Of a stretch of 44,707 nt of DNA, positions 1-7,136 are shown piece after piece (position 1 is the first letter of the stretch; each line of letters opens with the position of its first letter). A program made the position numbers and the translations under genes. The notes under the pieces were generated by a model that was not told the DNA's origin, searched no databases, and worked only from the letters and a program-made list of their open reading frames with translations. Source of the DNA: Methanocellales archaeon (GTDB lineage Archaea; Halobacteriota; UBA148); contig JASEEV010000012.1 of NCBI GenBank assembly GCA_030019435.1, positions 1-44,707 on the forward strand, written 5' to 3'.

Positions 1-247
1 TGGGGCTAAATACCATTAGGTTAGAGGAACGGATCGATTCCAATACCAAAAATTCACTTTTCGATATTGAACTTTTGGCAATAATTTTGTGTTTTTTCAT
101 AGGATATAGTAAAAAGTTCTAAAACTTAAGTCTTTCGATTACATCGGTGGTGCTGTTAACTTAAGTAGAAATGATGATTTCAAAACGACTAACATCTACT
201 TGACATTTTAAGAAATCCTGAGGTTAACACCGCCTTTATAGGCTAAC

Positions 248-284
248 TATAATATAGTAGTTTAACAAGATAGCATCTGGTGAT
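248..284 (+). promoter_or_regulatory. TATA-like box and ribosome-binding site of the PIN gene pair
   Basis: An AT-rich CTATAATATA stretch at 248-257 lies about 35 bp before the start codon at 290, and GGTGAT at 279-284 matches the archaeal anti-Shine-Dalgarno sequence. Together they fit a short-leader archaeal promoter. I see no gene or structured element in positions 1-247. Confidence 0.5.
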
Positions 285-289
285 GCATC

Positions 290-511
290 ATGACTCTCTC
301 GGTCTCAGACTTAGAGGCAAGATTGGTCAAGGTGGACGAAGAGCTTCACTCCATCTTGAACAGCATAAGGAAAGGAAAAGAGCGGTACGACGTCAAGAAA
401 GAAGTGGAAGAGCTCAAAAGTCTGATCGATAGAATTGGAAAAAACCGGTTAAATACGACAGATACCACGAAAATCATCAGAGAGATGCGAGAGAAGTCAT
501 ATGACCTCTGA
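290..511 (+). CDS. Small coiled-coil protein, putative antitoxin of the following PIN protein
   Basis: A 73-residue, charged, probably all-helical protein with heptad-like Leu/Ile spacing through residues 5-60. I recognise no named family. Its 3' end overlaps the next gene by 11 bp, which implies translational coupling, and the downstream product is a PIN-domain protein. A small charged protein directly before a PIN ribonuclease is the classic arrangement of VapBC-type toxin-antitoxin pairs, so an antitoxin role is inferred from position alone; no ribbon-helix-helix or AbrB motif is visible. The start is supported by GGTGAT 5 bp upstream of the ATG. Confidence 0.6.
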   Translation: MTLSVSDLEARLVKVDEELHSILNSIRKGKERYDVKKEVEELKSLIDRIGKNRLNTTDTTKIIREMREKSYDL

Positions 512-1052
512 TTCTCATCCAGAGCCTGAAATACCAGTCGACTTGACTATAGATTCAAGCATACTTGTTAAAGCACTAGTTCATCCTCGCCGAAGAAAGA
601 AGGACGTGACCTACAAGCGACAATTAGCATTACACCAAAAGGCGTTGGAAATTTTTGAATGCATAATTCGAAAAGAGAGGATGATGTTTATCCCTTCTGT
701 TGTTTTGGTAGAAGTCGCTGCAGTTATATCGAGAATAACCAATAACAAAGAAAATGCCATCGAGGCAGTGGACAAAATCCGTAAACACTCTCATCGAATC
801 TTATCGGATTCTGAGATTCTTGAGGAGTCCATTACTATTGCGACAGAGACCAAGGCGAGTGGTTTTGATAACATAATACTTGCGTGTGCTGAGCTGACTG
901 AAAGTGCGTTAATAACCGACAACTCAAGACTACATGAGATCGCGAAAGGGCGTGGAATTAAGAGTTATCTGCTGAAAGAACTTATAGATCCAGAAATTAC
1001 GCCGTATGGCCTGGCAGAGGACAAGGAATATTCATATGAGGATATTGATTGA
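501..1052 (+). CDS. PIN-domain protein (VapC-like putative ribonuclease)
   Basis: A 183-residue protein with the acidic PIN pattern: Asp in TIDSSILVKAL near residue 17, Glu in VLVEVAAVI near 73, Asp in GFDNIILACAE near 122 and Asp in LITDNSRLHEI near 139. PIN domains are Mg-dependent single-strand ribonucleases, and stand-alone copies beside small antitoxin genes are usually VapC toxins that cut tRNA or rRNA. At 183 aa it is longer than most VapC (about 130-150), owing to a basic N-terminal extension and an acidic tail of about 25 residues. It overlaps the preceding small gene by 11 bp. It could instead be a housekeeping PIN nuclease, but the pairing favours toxin-antitoxin. Confidence 0.75.
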   Translation: MTSDSHPEPEIPVDLTIDSSILVKALVHPRRRKKDVTYKRQLALHQKALEIFECIIRKERMMFIPSVVLVEVAAVISRITNNKENAIEAVDKIRKHSHRILSDSEILEESITIATETKASGFDNIILACAELTESALITDNSRLHEIAKGRGIKSYLLKELIDPEITPYGLAEDKEYSYEDID

Positions 1053-1154
1053 TACCAAAATAAGTAGTCAAAAAGCGATGCGGCAGATACTTTCAAGAGA
1101 TTGCCCCAGTTGAGAACCCACTGGGCGTGTGGTTAACGATATGAATCTCGGTGG

Positions 1155-1316
1155 CTACTTTTCAAGCCTGACGATGTCATCAAATTTGTCATAGTGAAGG
1201 GAATAAATCTCCTTTATCCTCATCTTCCGCATGGTCAAGATGTGATGTGCGTCTATGAAATCTACATCATATTTGTCATAAAGTTCCAGGATCTTATCTG
1301 ACATGGCACGATTTTC
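1155..1316 (-). pseudogene. C-terminal remnant of a VapC-type PIN protein
   Basis: Read on the minus strand, this stretch encodes about 54 residues ending at a TAG (1155-1157). The segment DVDFIDAHHILTMRKMRI followed by KEIYSLHYDKFDDIVRL is the usual end of a PIN domain, with the third and fourth acidic residues present. No convincing N-terminal half precedes it: near 1300-1320 the minus-strand similarity fades and a plus-strand nuclease remnant begins. I therefore read it as a truncated, non-functional fragment. The exact breakpoint cannot be fixed by eye. Confidence 0.6.
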
Positions 1317-1679
1317 TGCCCCGACCACGATCTGGATTACATAGTTGAGAGGGACGATATCGTGTATGGTGCTGGGGTAAAGAACACTCTGGGTTATATT
1401 GAGGTCGAGGATTTTGATGTCCTCTTGGATATATGTGATTATTTAGGAGTCAAACCTTTGTGCATTTTCAGATTTGCACCAAAAACCCAGATTAACGAAA
1501 TAAGGCGTCGTGGTGGCTTCGCTTGGATATTTAAGACCCGAATCTATCCTCCTGGAAACAGGACTCTGGTGAACGCGATTTACAATACAATGGGTCTACC
1601 TGTTCAGATTTGGAGACGCGTTCCAGACAGTACTGCAAAGAGATTTTTGGACTGGCACGAAAGACAAATAGAAAAATAA
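1302..1679 (+). pseudogene. Truncated PD-(D/E)XK nuclease-like protein
   Basis: The frame is open from just after a TGA at 1299-1301 to the TAA ending at 1679. It carries DHDLDYIVERDDIVYG, then VKNTLGYIEVEDFD and a C-terminal part with IRRRGGFAWIFK and GLPVQIWRRVP. The layout (acidic residue, beta strand, x-V-K) resembles an archaeal PD-(D/E)XK nuclease core. The expected Glu of the E-x-K motif is Gly (GGG, one transition from GAG), so the active site looks dead. The N-terminus is missing and abuts the minus-strand PIN remnant. A GTG at 1362 could start a 105-aa protein, but that would begin inside the conserved core, so decay is the better reading. Confidence 0.55.
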
Positions 1680-1816
1680 GATAAGGAGATAGCTTATACC
1701 TCTATTGAATACATACTCTCTACCTAAAAAAGTTTGATCAAATTATCAGAAGTCCCTATAATGCAACAGAGCCGCTAAACGAAAAGTCTTTAACGTTCAG
1801 TATCAAAGGAGGATTC

Positions 1817-2049
1817 ATGAATCTAAACAGGATTGGTCACGAGGCAGAGAAATTTTACGATGAACACAGAGATGAGCTTGAGAAGAAGTATCGAGAAAAG
1901 ATCATTGCCATCGATATCAGCGAAAAAAAGTAATAGCAGCTGGTGAAGACCTCAGGCAGATCATGATAGAGGCGAGGAAACGAAAAGTTGGGCATGAAAT
2001 AGCATATATGTGTGTTGGTGAGGATCGGGCAGTTGTCAAGATGAGATAG
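1817..2049 (+). pseudogene. DUF5678-like small protein, interrupted by a frameshift at an A7 run
   Basis: ATG at 1817 follows a strong AAGGAGGATTC site. The first 38 codons, beginning MNLNRIGHEAEKFYDEHRDE, end at TAA 1931-1933. Continuing in the -1 frame from GTA at 1930 gives VIAAGEDLRQIMIEARKRK and a further C-terminal segment to TAG 2047-2049, for about 77 residues in all. The composite resembles the DUF5678 style (short acidic/basic helix, then a beta-rich end that carries a value such as IIAIDISEKKVIAAGED). The shift point is GAA AAA AAG TAA, an A AAA AAG heptamer in frame. It may be a one-base indel in a homopolymer (mutation or sequencing error) or a programmed -1 site. The aspartic protease gene starts 8 bp after it. 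Confidence 0.55.
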
Positions 2050-2057
2050 GTGATGAC

Positions 2058-2406
2058 TTGAAGATCTTTGATTACATTGATGAGGATCCACTAGTTCAGA
2101 TAACCATTTCAAATCCAAGAAACGAAAAAAGAACATTGGCGTATGCAGATACAGGTTCAACCGTCCTAGCAATTCCTAAGGACATATGGGATTACTTGGG
2201 GCTAGAATATACTGAGAGTACAATGGTTGGGACCGTTCACGGACTAGATTGGGCATGGATGGATTGGGTGGACGTAGAGTTTATCGACAATTTTGAACTT
2301 GTCCCCGTGATCTTGTCAAAAGATCCAGAGGTTATCCTGGGGAGATTTATCCTTGATCGTGGTGACATTTGACGGTAGAACGAAAAAGCTCAAAGTAGAA
2401 GATTAG
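2058..2406 (+). pseudogene. Clan AA (retropepsin-like) aspartic protease, frameshifted near its C-terminus
   Basis: A TTG start at 2058 follows GGTGAT at 2049-2054. The main frame gives 104 residues to a TGA at 2370-2372. The motif AYADTGSTVLAIP holds the catalytic Asp-Thr-Gly, and VILGRFILDR matches the second half of the single-domain retropepsin fold. Members of this family usually end with a strand of the type VTFDG; that strand, VTFDGRTKKLKVED, is present in the +1 frame from 2362 to TAG 2404-2406. The last strand has therefore been displaced by an indel between about 2355 and 2362. Without it the dimeric beta barrel may not form. It pairs with the DUF5678-like gene just upstream. Confidence 0.6.
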
Positions 2407-2421
2407 ATGCTTTGCGGTCAC

Positions 2422-5229
2422 TCAGGCAATGTAGATCGCAGGTCTGCCAGGAATTGCAAGTCTCCTTTTGTTCTGGGGATCGTAATCAGCGTCTATCTTG
2501 ATGCGTAAGCCAACCTCGCCTGAGATGAAGTCTCTTGCATCTTCTAATATTTCCCTTTCATTCATTCTCTTGACGCTCATCCTCTCTGAGACGATTTTCT
2601 TGATGAGCTCTGAGACTTCCTTGCCCCTTTTCCTCAGATCATCGTCTTGCATCGCCTCTTTCATCGCATCCTTGCCTTTATCAGCGATCTCTAATACCTT
2701 CCACTTCCAATCCTCTGCAGTATATATATATGCAGTTTTCGCGTCTCGAATTCTGGCAATCTGGATGATCTCCTTTATATCTGCTATTGTATCTTTGACG
2801 AACTCCTCAGCCCCCTCGATGTCATCATCGATTCTCTCTTCGTCGTACGTTGGATATTCAGCTAGGGAGATGAAGCCCTCTTTGCCCAATTTTTCCCATA
2901 TTTCCTCACATATGTGCGGCACGAAAGGTGCCAATATTTTCGTCTGAGCTATGATAAACCAATCCATCAATTCCCTGTTAGGCTCAGCTCTTTTTAAATA
3001 CCATCTCAAATATCTCTGCAGGTCGAAATAGCCTCTTTGCATTGCAGTCCTGAACTCCGTAGCATCCATCGCTTCTATGGTGGCTTTTATCGTTCTGTTT
3101 ACGACAGATAGGAGCCAATGATCGATGTATTTTATGCCATTTCTGCCCTTCCCATAACTTTCAATGGCAAAGTCATGCCACTGCTCTAGTTTGGAGCCTA
3201 TGGATCTTGCGAACTCGGTGTCCCAATTTGGATCATCGAGTCCTTCACCGCCATACATCAGCGTCAATCTGGTGACGTCTGCGCCATACATGTCATGAAT
3301 CTGCCGCAGGGTGTAGAAGTTGCCCTTCGATTTGCTCATTTTGACTCCATCGATCTGAATGAAGCCATTTACTCCGAACGCAAGCGGCCAATATTCCTTT
3401 GGGAACAGTGCTGCATGGTTAAACAGGCAGAATGCGAGATGGTTCTGTACAAGATCTTTGCCAGAATTTCTGAAATCGAACGGATACCAATATTCGAACT
3501 CAGCCCTCATTTTTCTTAGTATGTCAACGGATATGCCTACATCTCTTGCAATCTCCTCATCGTTTCCAACGCCCATGAAGATGTGGTCGAAGAATGCATC
3601 CGTCAGCTTCTCCGCCCTAATGTCATATCTTTCATTCTCCAAGTAGTGAGCGATGGTGTAGTATGCCATGTAGATCGTCGAGTCCGATAAGGATTCTATC
3701 ACCCATTTCTCATCCCATGGAAGCGTCGTTCCAAGCCCAAACTCCCTGGTGCAAGCCCAGTCCTTCAACCAGTCGATGACATAGTCGAATTGCCTCCGAA
3801 CCTTTTCAGGATAGAGAATTATGTTATCCAGGGCTTCGTGTGCCCTTTCTTTCCATTTTGCATCGGAGTAATTCAAAAACCATTGATCTGACACGATCTT
3901 CACGATGCATTTGGTCAAGCACCTACAGATTACATCTTCCGATAGCTCATAGAATAATGCAGCCTTGTTCTCCGCAGTAAAATCGCTGACGATGGCTCCT
4001 TTCGCCTCAAAAACCCTTAACCCGACGTACTTTCCAGTATTTTCGTTTAATATGCCAGTATGAAATTCCTTCTTGTAAATTTCCTTTGTCGCCTCCTCCA
4101 GCCTTGGATCCTCTTGGCATACTATCCCCATTTTTTCCGTTATCTCGACGGCAGGATGCGCTCCGTAACCGGAAACTTCGATCAATGAAATGGGCTCTAT
4201 GTCCTTTACCAGAGTACGAGGGACTCCATATCCTTGCGGATTCTCCCGCACGTCTTTCAGGGCAGCATAGTCATAAGGAGCATGCGAGGGAACGGACATC
4301 ACTATACCTGTTCCTGCATCGGATTTGACGAACGCCGCAGGAAGAATTGGCACTTGCCCTCCAGTCACTTTGTTCGTGCAGTATTTTCCGACTAATTCCT
4401 CGCCTTTTAGACCTCTAGCAATCTTCACGGCGTGTTTTTGCGCTTGTAGTTTGTCGGCGGTCTCCTCAGATATGATCCAGATTTCATCATCCACGCTTGC
4501 TTCAACGTAGTCGGCATCAGGCTTGATCCATAGATTGGTGACGCCAAAAGAGGTTTCTGGTCGATAAGTCGCGGTCGGCAGCACTTTACCATCCAAATCG
4601 AACTTGATCAAGTATGTCTCCTCTGGAGTGATACCCTCCCCCTCCAGACGTGCATGGTCTCCCACCGGAGAATGACATTTTGAGCACCAGACCACAGGGT
4701 GCTCTCCTTTTGCGACATAGCCTCTCTCCTTTAACTTTCTAAACTGCCATTTGATGAAAGCATCATGATGTGGATTCAATGAAGTCGTGATGAAGCTTCG
4801 CCGCCAGTCTATGCTCACGCCTAAATTTTTCAGATCTTGCATCGTCTCTTTGGGAAAGAAAGACGTCCAGTATATCGGGTCTGCAAAATTGGGTATCTCC
4901 TCAGGAGGAATGTCCATTTGTCTCAAGATCTCCATCTGAACTTTCTCGTTTTCTGCTATTCTCTGTGCAGCAGCTATGATCGGCGTGCCGGTGCAATGAA
5001 ACGCGAAGGGGAATAAGACATTATAGCCTTGCATTCGCTTGTATCGTGCCAATACCTCCACCCTCATCAAAGAAAACGTGTGTCCCAGGTGGAAGTAGCC
5101 ATTCATGTATGGGTATGGAAAGTTTACAAAAAATTTCTTTTTAGACGTATCTATCTCTGCCTCAAATATCCTTGCCTTCTCCCAAGCGTTCTGCCACTTC
5201 TCCTCGATTTGGATGTTCAGCGGAAACAT
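2422..5229 (-). CDS. leuS: Leucyl-tRNA synthetase, archaeal type
   Basis: A 935-residue class Ia synthetase that attaches leucine to tRNA-Leu in the cytoplasm. The HIGH signature is HLGH in MNGYFHLGHTF near residue 43, and the KMSKS loop is intact in DGVKMSKSKGNFYTL near residue 630. A CP1 editing domain lies between them with TYRPETSFGVTNLWI, and the C-terminal helical tRNA-binding part has the length typical of archaeal LeuRS. The N-terminus EEKWQNAWEKARIFE is a standard family start, so the ATG at 5229 is kept. The AGGAG sequence abuts this ATG too closely to serve as a Shine-Dalgarno site, while a TATA-like box 26-30 bp upstream suggests a leaderless mRNA. Confidence 0.97.
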   Translation of the reverse strand: MFPLNIQIEEKWQNAWEKARIFEAEIDTSKKKFFVNFPYPYMNGYFHLGHTFSLMRVEVLARYKRMQGYNVLFPFAFHCTGTPIIAAAQRIAENEKVQMEILRQMDIPPEEIPNFADPIYWTSFFPKETMQDLKNLGVSIDWRRSFITTSLNPHHDAFIKWQFRKLKERGYVAKGEHPVVWCSKCHSPVGDHARLEGEGITPEETYLIKFDLDGKVLPTATYRPETSFGVTNLWIKPDADYVEASVDDEIWIISEETADKLQAQKHAVKIARGLKGEELVGKYCTNKVTGGQVPILPAAFVKSDAGTGIVMSVPSHAPYDYAALKDVRENPQGYGVPRTLVKDIEPISLIEVSGYGAHPAVEITEKMGIVCQEDPRLEEATKEIYKKEFHTGILNENTGKYVGLRVFEAKGAIVSDFTAENKAALFYELSEDVICRCLTKCIVKIVSDQWFLNYSDAKWKERAHEALDNIILYPEKVRRQFDYVIDWLKDWACTREFGLGTTLPWDEKWVIESLSDSTIYMAYYTIAHYLENERYDIRAEKLTDAFFDHIFMGVGNDEEIARDVGISVDILRKMRAEFEYWYPFDFRNSGKDLVQNHLAFCLFNHAALFPKEYWPLAFGVNGFIQIDGVKMSKSKGNFYTLRQIHDMYGADVTRLTLMYGGEGLDDPNWDTEFARSIGSKLEQWHDFAIESYGKGRNGIKYIDHWLLSVVNRTIKATIEAMDATEFRTAMQRGYFDLQRYLRWYLKRAEPNRELMDWFIIAQTKILAPFVPHICEEIWEKLGKEGFISLAEYPTYDEERIDDDIEGAEEFVKDTIADIKEIIQIARIRDAKTAYIYTAEDWKWKVLEIADKGKDAMKEAMQDDDLRKRGKEVSELIKKIVSERMSVKRMNEREILEDARDFISGEVGLRIKIDADYDPQNKRRLAIPGRPAIYIA

Positions 5230-5251
5230 CTCCTGTGATACTTGTCAATTA

Positions 5252-5264
5252 ATCCATATAAACT
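5252..5264 (-). promoter_or_regulatory. TATA-like box of leuS
   Basis: On the minus strand AGTTTATATGGAT is centred about 28 bp upstream of the leuS ATG. Archaeal TATA boxes sit about 26 bp before the transcription start, so transcription would begin at or within 2-3 bases of the start codon. This is inferred from spacing. Confidence 0.5.
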
Positions 5265-5311
5265 TTGATGAGAAAAACAATAGGTGTCAGGGAGAAGACC
5301 TACTTTTTATT

Positions 5312-5329
5312 CCTCTTTTAATAAAGAGG
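5312..5329 (-). terminator. Inverted repeat after the gfcR-like gene
   Basis: CCTCTTT-TAAT-AAAGAGG is a perfect 7-bp stem with a 4-base loop, 4 bp past the stop codon of the gfcR-like gene and before the leuS promoter. A T-rich stretch (ATTGTTTTTCTC on the minus strand) follows about 30 bp later. It may mark the end of the upstream transcript. Archaeal termination depends on T-runs rather than hairpins, so confidence is limited. Confidence 0.35.
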
Positions 5330-5333
5330 GATG

Positions 5334-5918
5334 TCACTCCACCCTGCCCATCTTGATCAACGAATGTAGGGGGACTCCCGCCACGGACTCCAATCCTTTC
5401 TTATCGATCATGACCGAGATTGCAAGAGGTTCCGCACCCAGCTCCTCCAGCACCTCAACCGTCTCTTGCATCGTAGCTCCGGTGGTGATAACATCGTCGA
5501 TGATGATGCATTTTCTGCCTTCAACTTGGGCAAAGTTATGACTGAACGTGCCCTTGACATCTTGCTTAGCTCGGTGTTTGCTGGGAAGGAAGACCGCTAG
5601 TTCAGCTCCAAGCTCATCCGCAACCAGACTTGCAAATGGTATTCCGCTTAGCGCAACGCCCACGACGACATCTATATCCTCATCGAGAGATTCTAAGACC
5701 ATATCGGTAAGCGCAGATGCGATGTACCTCATTCTTTGTGAGCTCAATCCTATTTTGCTCCAATCCACGAATATGTCCTTTGGAGCTTCTTTGGTAGGGC
5801 GTGTGAGCAACCATGTGGCAGTTTCGCTTGATACGTTAAGCTCGTCGGCAATTTCGCCAGATCTCAGCCCCTTATTTCTCAGTTCCATCGCCTTTTTGAC
5901 CAGTTCATCGATATTCAT
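5334..5918 (-). CDS. gfcR: GfcR-type transcription regulator (HTH plus phosphoribosyltransferase-like domain)
   Basis: A 194-residue protein. Residues 1-45 form a helix-turn-helix (GLRSGEIADELNVSSETATWLL). The rest is a type I phosphoribosyltransferase fold with the PRPP-binding loop IIIDDVITTGATMQET near residues 136-152. Archaeal proteins with this architecture are often annotated as orotate phosphoribosyltransferase-like; the haloarchaeal member GfcR regulates central sugar metabolism genes. A regulatory rather than catalytic role is inferred from the HTH. It overlaps the 3' end of nob1 by 14 bp, so the two are probably co-transcribed from the nob1 promoter. Confidence 0.8.
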   Translation of the reverse strand: MNIDELVKKAMELRNKGLRSGEIADELNVSSETATWLLTRPTKEAPKDIFVDWSKIGLSSQRMRYIASALTDMVLESLDEDIDVVVGVALSGIPFASLVADELGAELAVFLPSKHRAKQDVKGTFSHNFAQVEGRKCIIIDDVITTGATMQETVEVLEELGAEPLAISVMIDKKGLESVAGVPLHSLIKMGRVE

Positions 5919-6393
5919 CCAATTTCACTCCTTTTTTCAATCTTGAGCCGCACACTGGACATGTGTTCCCACTTGGAAAACATCTATTACATCCAATACA
6001 ATGTTTTTCCCATATTAAAACATCTCGGATTCCTTTCTGGACGATCGGTTTTACCTGGATTCCAAGTCGAGATGCCATATTTTGAATTTCGTAGTCATCA
6101 GAGACAAGATATGCACCTTCTCCTATGTACTGAAAAGCCTTTGCCAGTAAATGGATGTCCGTTCTGGATAACGAATCGAAATCTCCAGTCCTCTTTGCCT
6201 CTCTCTCAACCAAACTGATGTAACGTTTTTCCGCTCGCTCAACCTTCATGCCAGCATCTTTTGCCAGCTCGAAGAGCATGGCGGATTTTTCATCCTTTAA
6301 TTCCGTCATTACATCTGGCACCGTGATCAGCTCTCCGTCTATGCGAAACCCATGGATGAATACCATGGCATCTAATACTAATTTAGACATCAC
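5905..6393 (-). CDS. nob1: rRNA maturation endonuclease Nob1
   Basis: A 162-residue protein with an N-terminal PIN domain (KLVLDAMVFIHG, VMTELKDEK, LSRTDIHLLAKA, LVSDDYEIQNMA) and a C-terminal zinc ribbon: C132-x2-C135 and C145-x2-C148, with an additional Cys138 within the ribbon. This is the Nob1 architecture; the enzyme cuts the 3' end of pre-16S rRNA during small-subunit maturation. The size is normal for archaeal Nob1. Start is GTG 6393 or, more likely, ATG 6390. A TTAAATTTATG element about 28 bp upstream suggests a nearly leaderless message. It is divergent from the histone gene. Confidence 0.9.
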   Translation of the reverse strand: MMSKLVLDAMVFIHGFRIDGELITVPDVMTELKDEKSAMLFELAKDAGMKVERAEKRYISLVEREAKRTGDFDSLSRTDIHLLAKAFQYIGEGAYLVSDDYEIQNMASRLGIQVKPIVQKGIRDVLIWEKHCIGCNRCFPSGNTCPVCGSRLKKGVKLDEYR

Positions 6394-6443
6394 TTTTCAA
6401 GGCGCACGCCCAATCATAAATTTAACCGAGCAAAGACGAAAAC

Positions 6444-6477
6444 TTTATACTGCGCCCTTCTAATCGCTTTAGAGGTG
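6444..6477 (+). promoter_or_regulatory. Histone gene promoter and ribosome-binding site
   Basis: TTTATA at 6444-6449, preceded by purine-rich CGAAAAC that could act as the BRE, lies about 38 bp before the histone ATG. GAGGTG at 6472-6477 is a clear ribosome-binding site 7 bp before the start. Confidence 0.55.
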
Positions 6478-6484
6478 AAAAGAC

Positions 6485-6688
6485 ATGGAGCTCCCAATTG
6501 CACCTGTAGGTAGAATCATAAGAAACGCTGGAGCGAACAGGGTCAGCGAGGATGCCTGTGAGGCATTAGCAGATGTATTAGAGGATTATGGACTTAAGGT
6601 ATCAGCAGAAGCGATCAAATTAGCGAGACATGCTGGTAGAAAGACCGTTAAGGCGGCTGACGTCAAACTAGCAGCCCAGAGGTTTTAA
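6485..6688 (+). CDS. Archaeal histone (HMf family)
   Basis: A 67-residue single histone fold: helix 1 with PIAPVGRIIRNAGANRVS, long helix 2 EDACEALADVLEDYGLKVS, helix 3 AEAIKLARHAGRKTVKAADV. The conserved GRKTVKAADV loop and Arg in ANRVS are DNA-contacting elements of the HMfB family. Such histones dimerise and wrap DNA into extended tetrameric or longer superhelical assemblies. No tail extensions are present. The ribosome-binding site is strong, as expected for an abundant protein. The last 21 bp overlap the 3' end of the convergent membrane-protein gene. Confidence 0.96.
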   Translation: MELPIAPVGRIIRNAGANRVSEDACEALADVLEDYGLKVSAEAIKLARHAGRKTVKAADVKLAAQRF

Positions 6689-7132
6689 AACGCCAAGGCA
6701 TGTTAAAGTCACAACTACGCCCGCAATCAGCACGCCAAGAAGGATGGCAGGAAGTGCATGCTTAAATTTGATCCCAAATACAAAAGCGGCAGCACAGCCA
6801 GTCCAAGCCCCAGTGACCGGAAGCGGAACTGCGACGAATAGCGATAATGCGATGGTGCCGTATTTTTCAAAACGTTCGTTATGCTTTCTATGGGTTCGCG
6901 TGAACAACCAATCAAAGAATTTGTCCCAGCTCTTGTAGCGCCTAAGGTGGTTGGACACAGGCTCTAGCCATAATAACAATGGAACAACTGGCAGGAGATT
7001 TCCAATCACTGCAAGCATGTATGCCGTCAAAGGATTAAAGCCATGCATCATCGCCACGGGAATCGCTCCCCTGAGCTCTGATATGGGCATGGCTGCGACC
7101 AAGATTACGGAAATCCAGTTTGGGATTGACAT
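6668..7132 (-). CDS. Small multidrug export family membrane protein (COG2426-like)
   Basis: A 154-residue protein with about four hydrophobic segments: residues 4-27, 36-57, 95-118 and 128-150. The N-terminal motif AAMPISELRGAIPVAMM and PVTGAWTGCAAAF are hallmarks of the Sm_multidrug_ex family, an uncharacterised membrane family named by weak association with drug export. Substrate is unknown. The gene lies 4 bp after thiI on the same strand and is probably in its transcript. Its stop codon lies inside the convergent histone gene. Confidence 0.75.
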   Translation of the reverse strand: MSIPNWISVILVAAMPISELRGAIPVAMMHGFNPLTAYMLAVIGNLLPVVPLLLWLEPVSNHLRRYKSWDKFFDWLFTRTHRKHNERFEKYGTIALSLFVAVPLPVTGAWTGCAAAFVFGIKFKHALPAILLGVLIAGVVVTLTCLGVLKPLGC

Positions 7133-7136
7133 CTAG

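Noticed and set aside
1-289. Possible RNA gene or repeat array at the left edge
   Set aside because: The sequence is AT-rich with short chance repeats such as CTTAAG, but no cloverleaf, conserved box or regular repeat spacing.
2498-2947. Long open frame antisense to leuS
   Set aside because: It lies wholly inside the strongly conserved leuS gene, has low-complexity Ser/Leu-rich composition and no ribosome-binding site.
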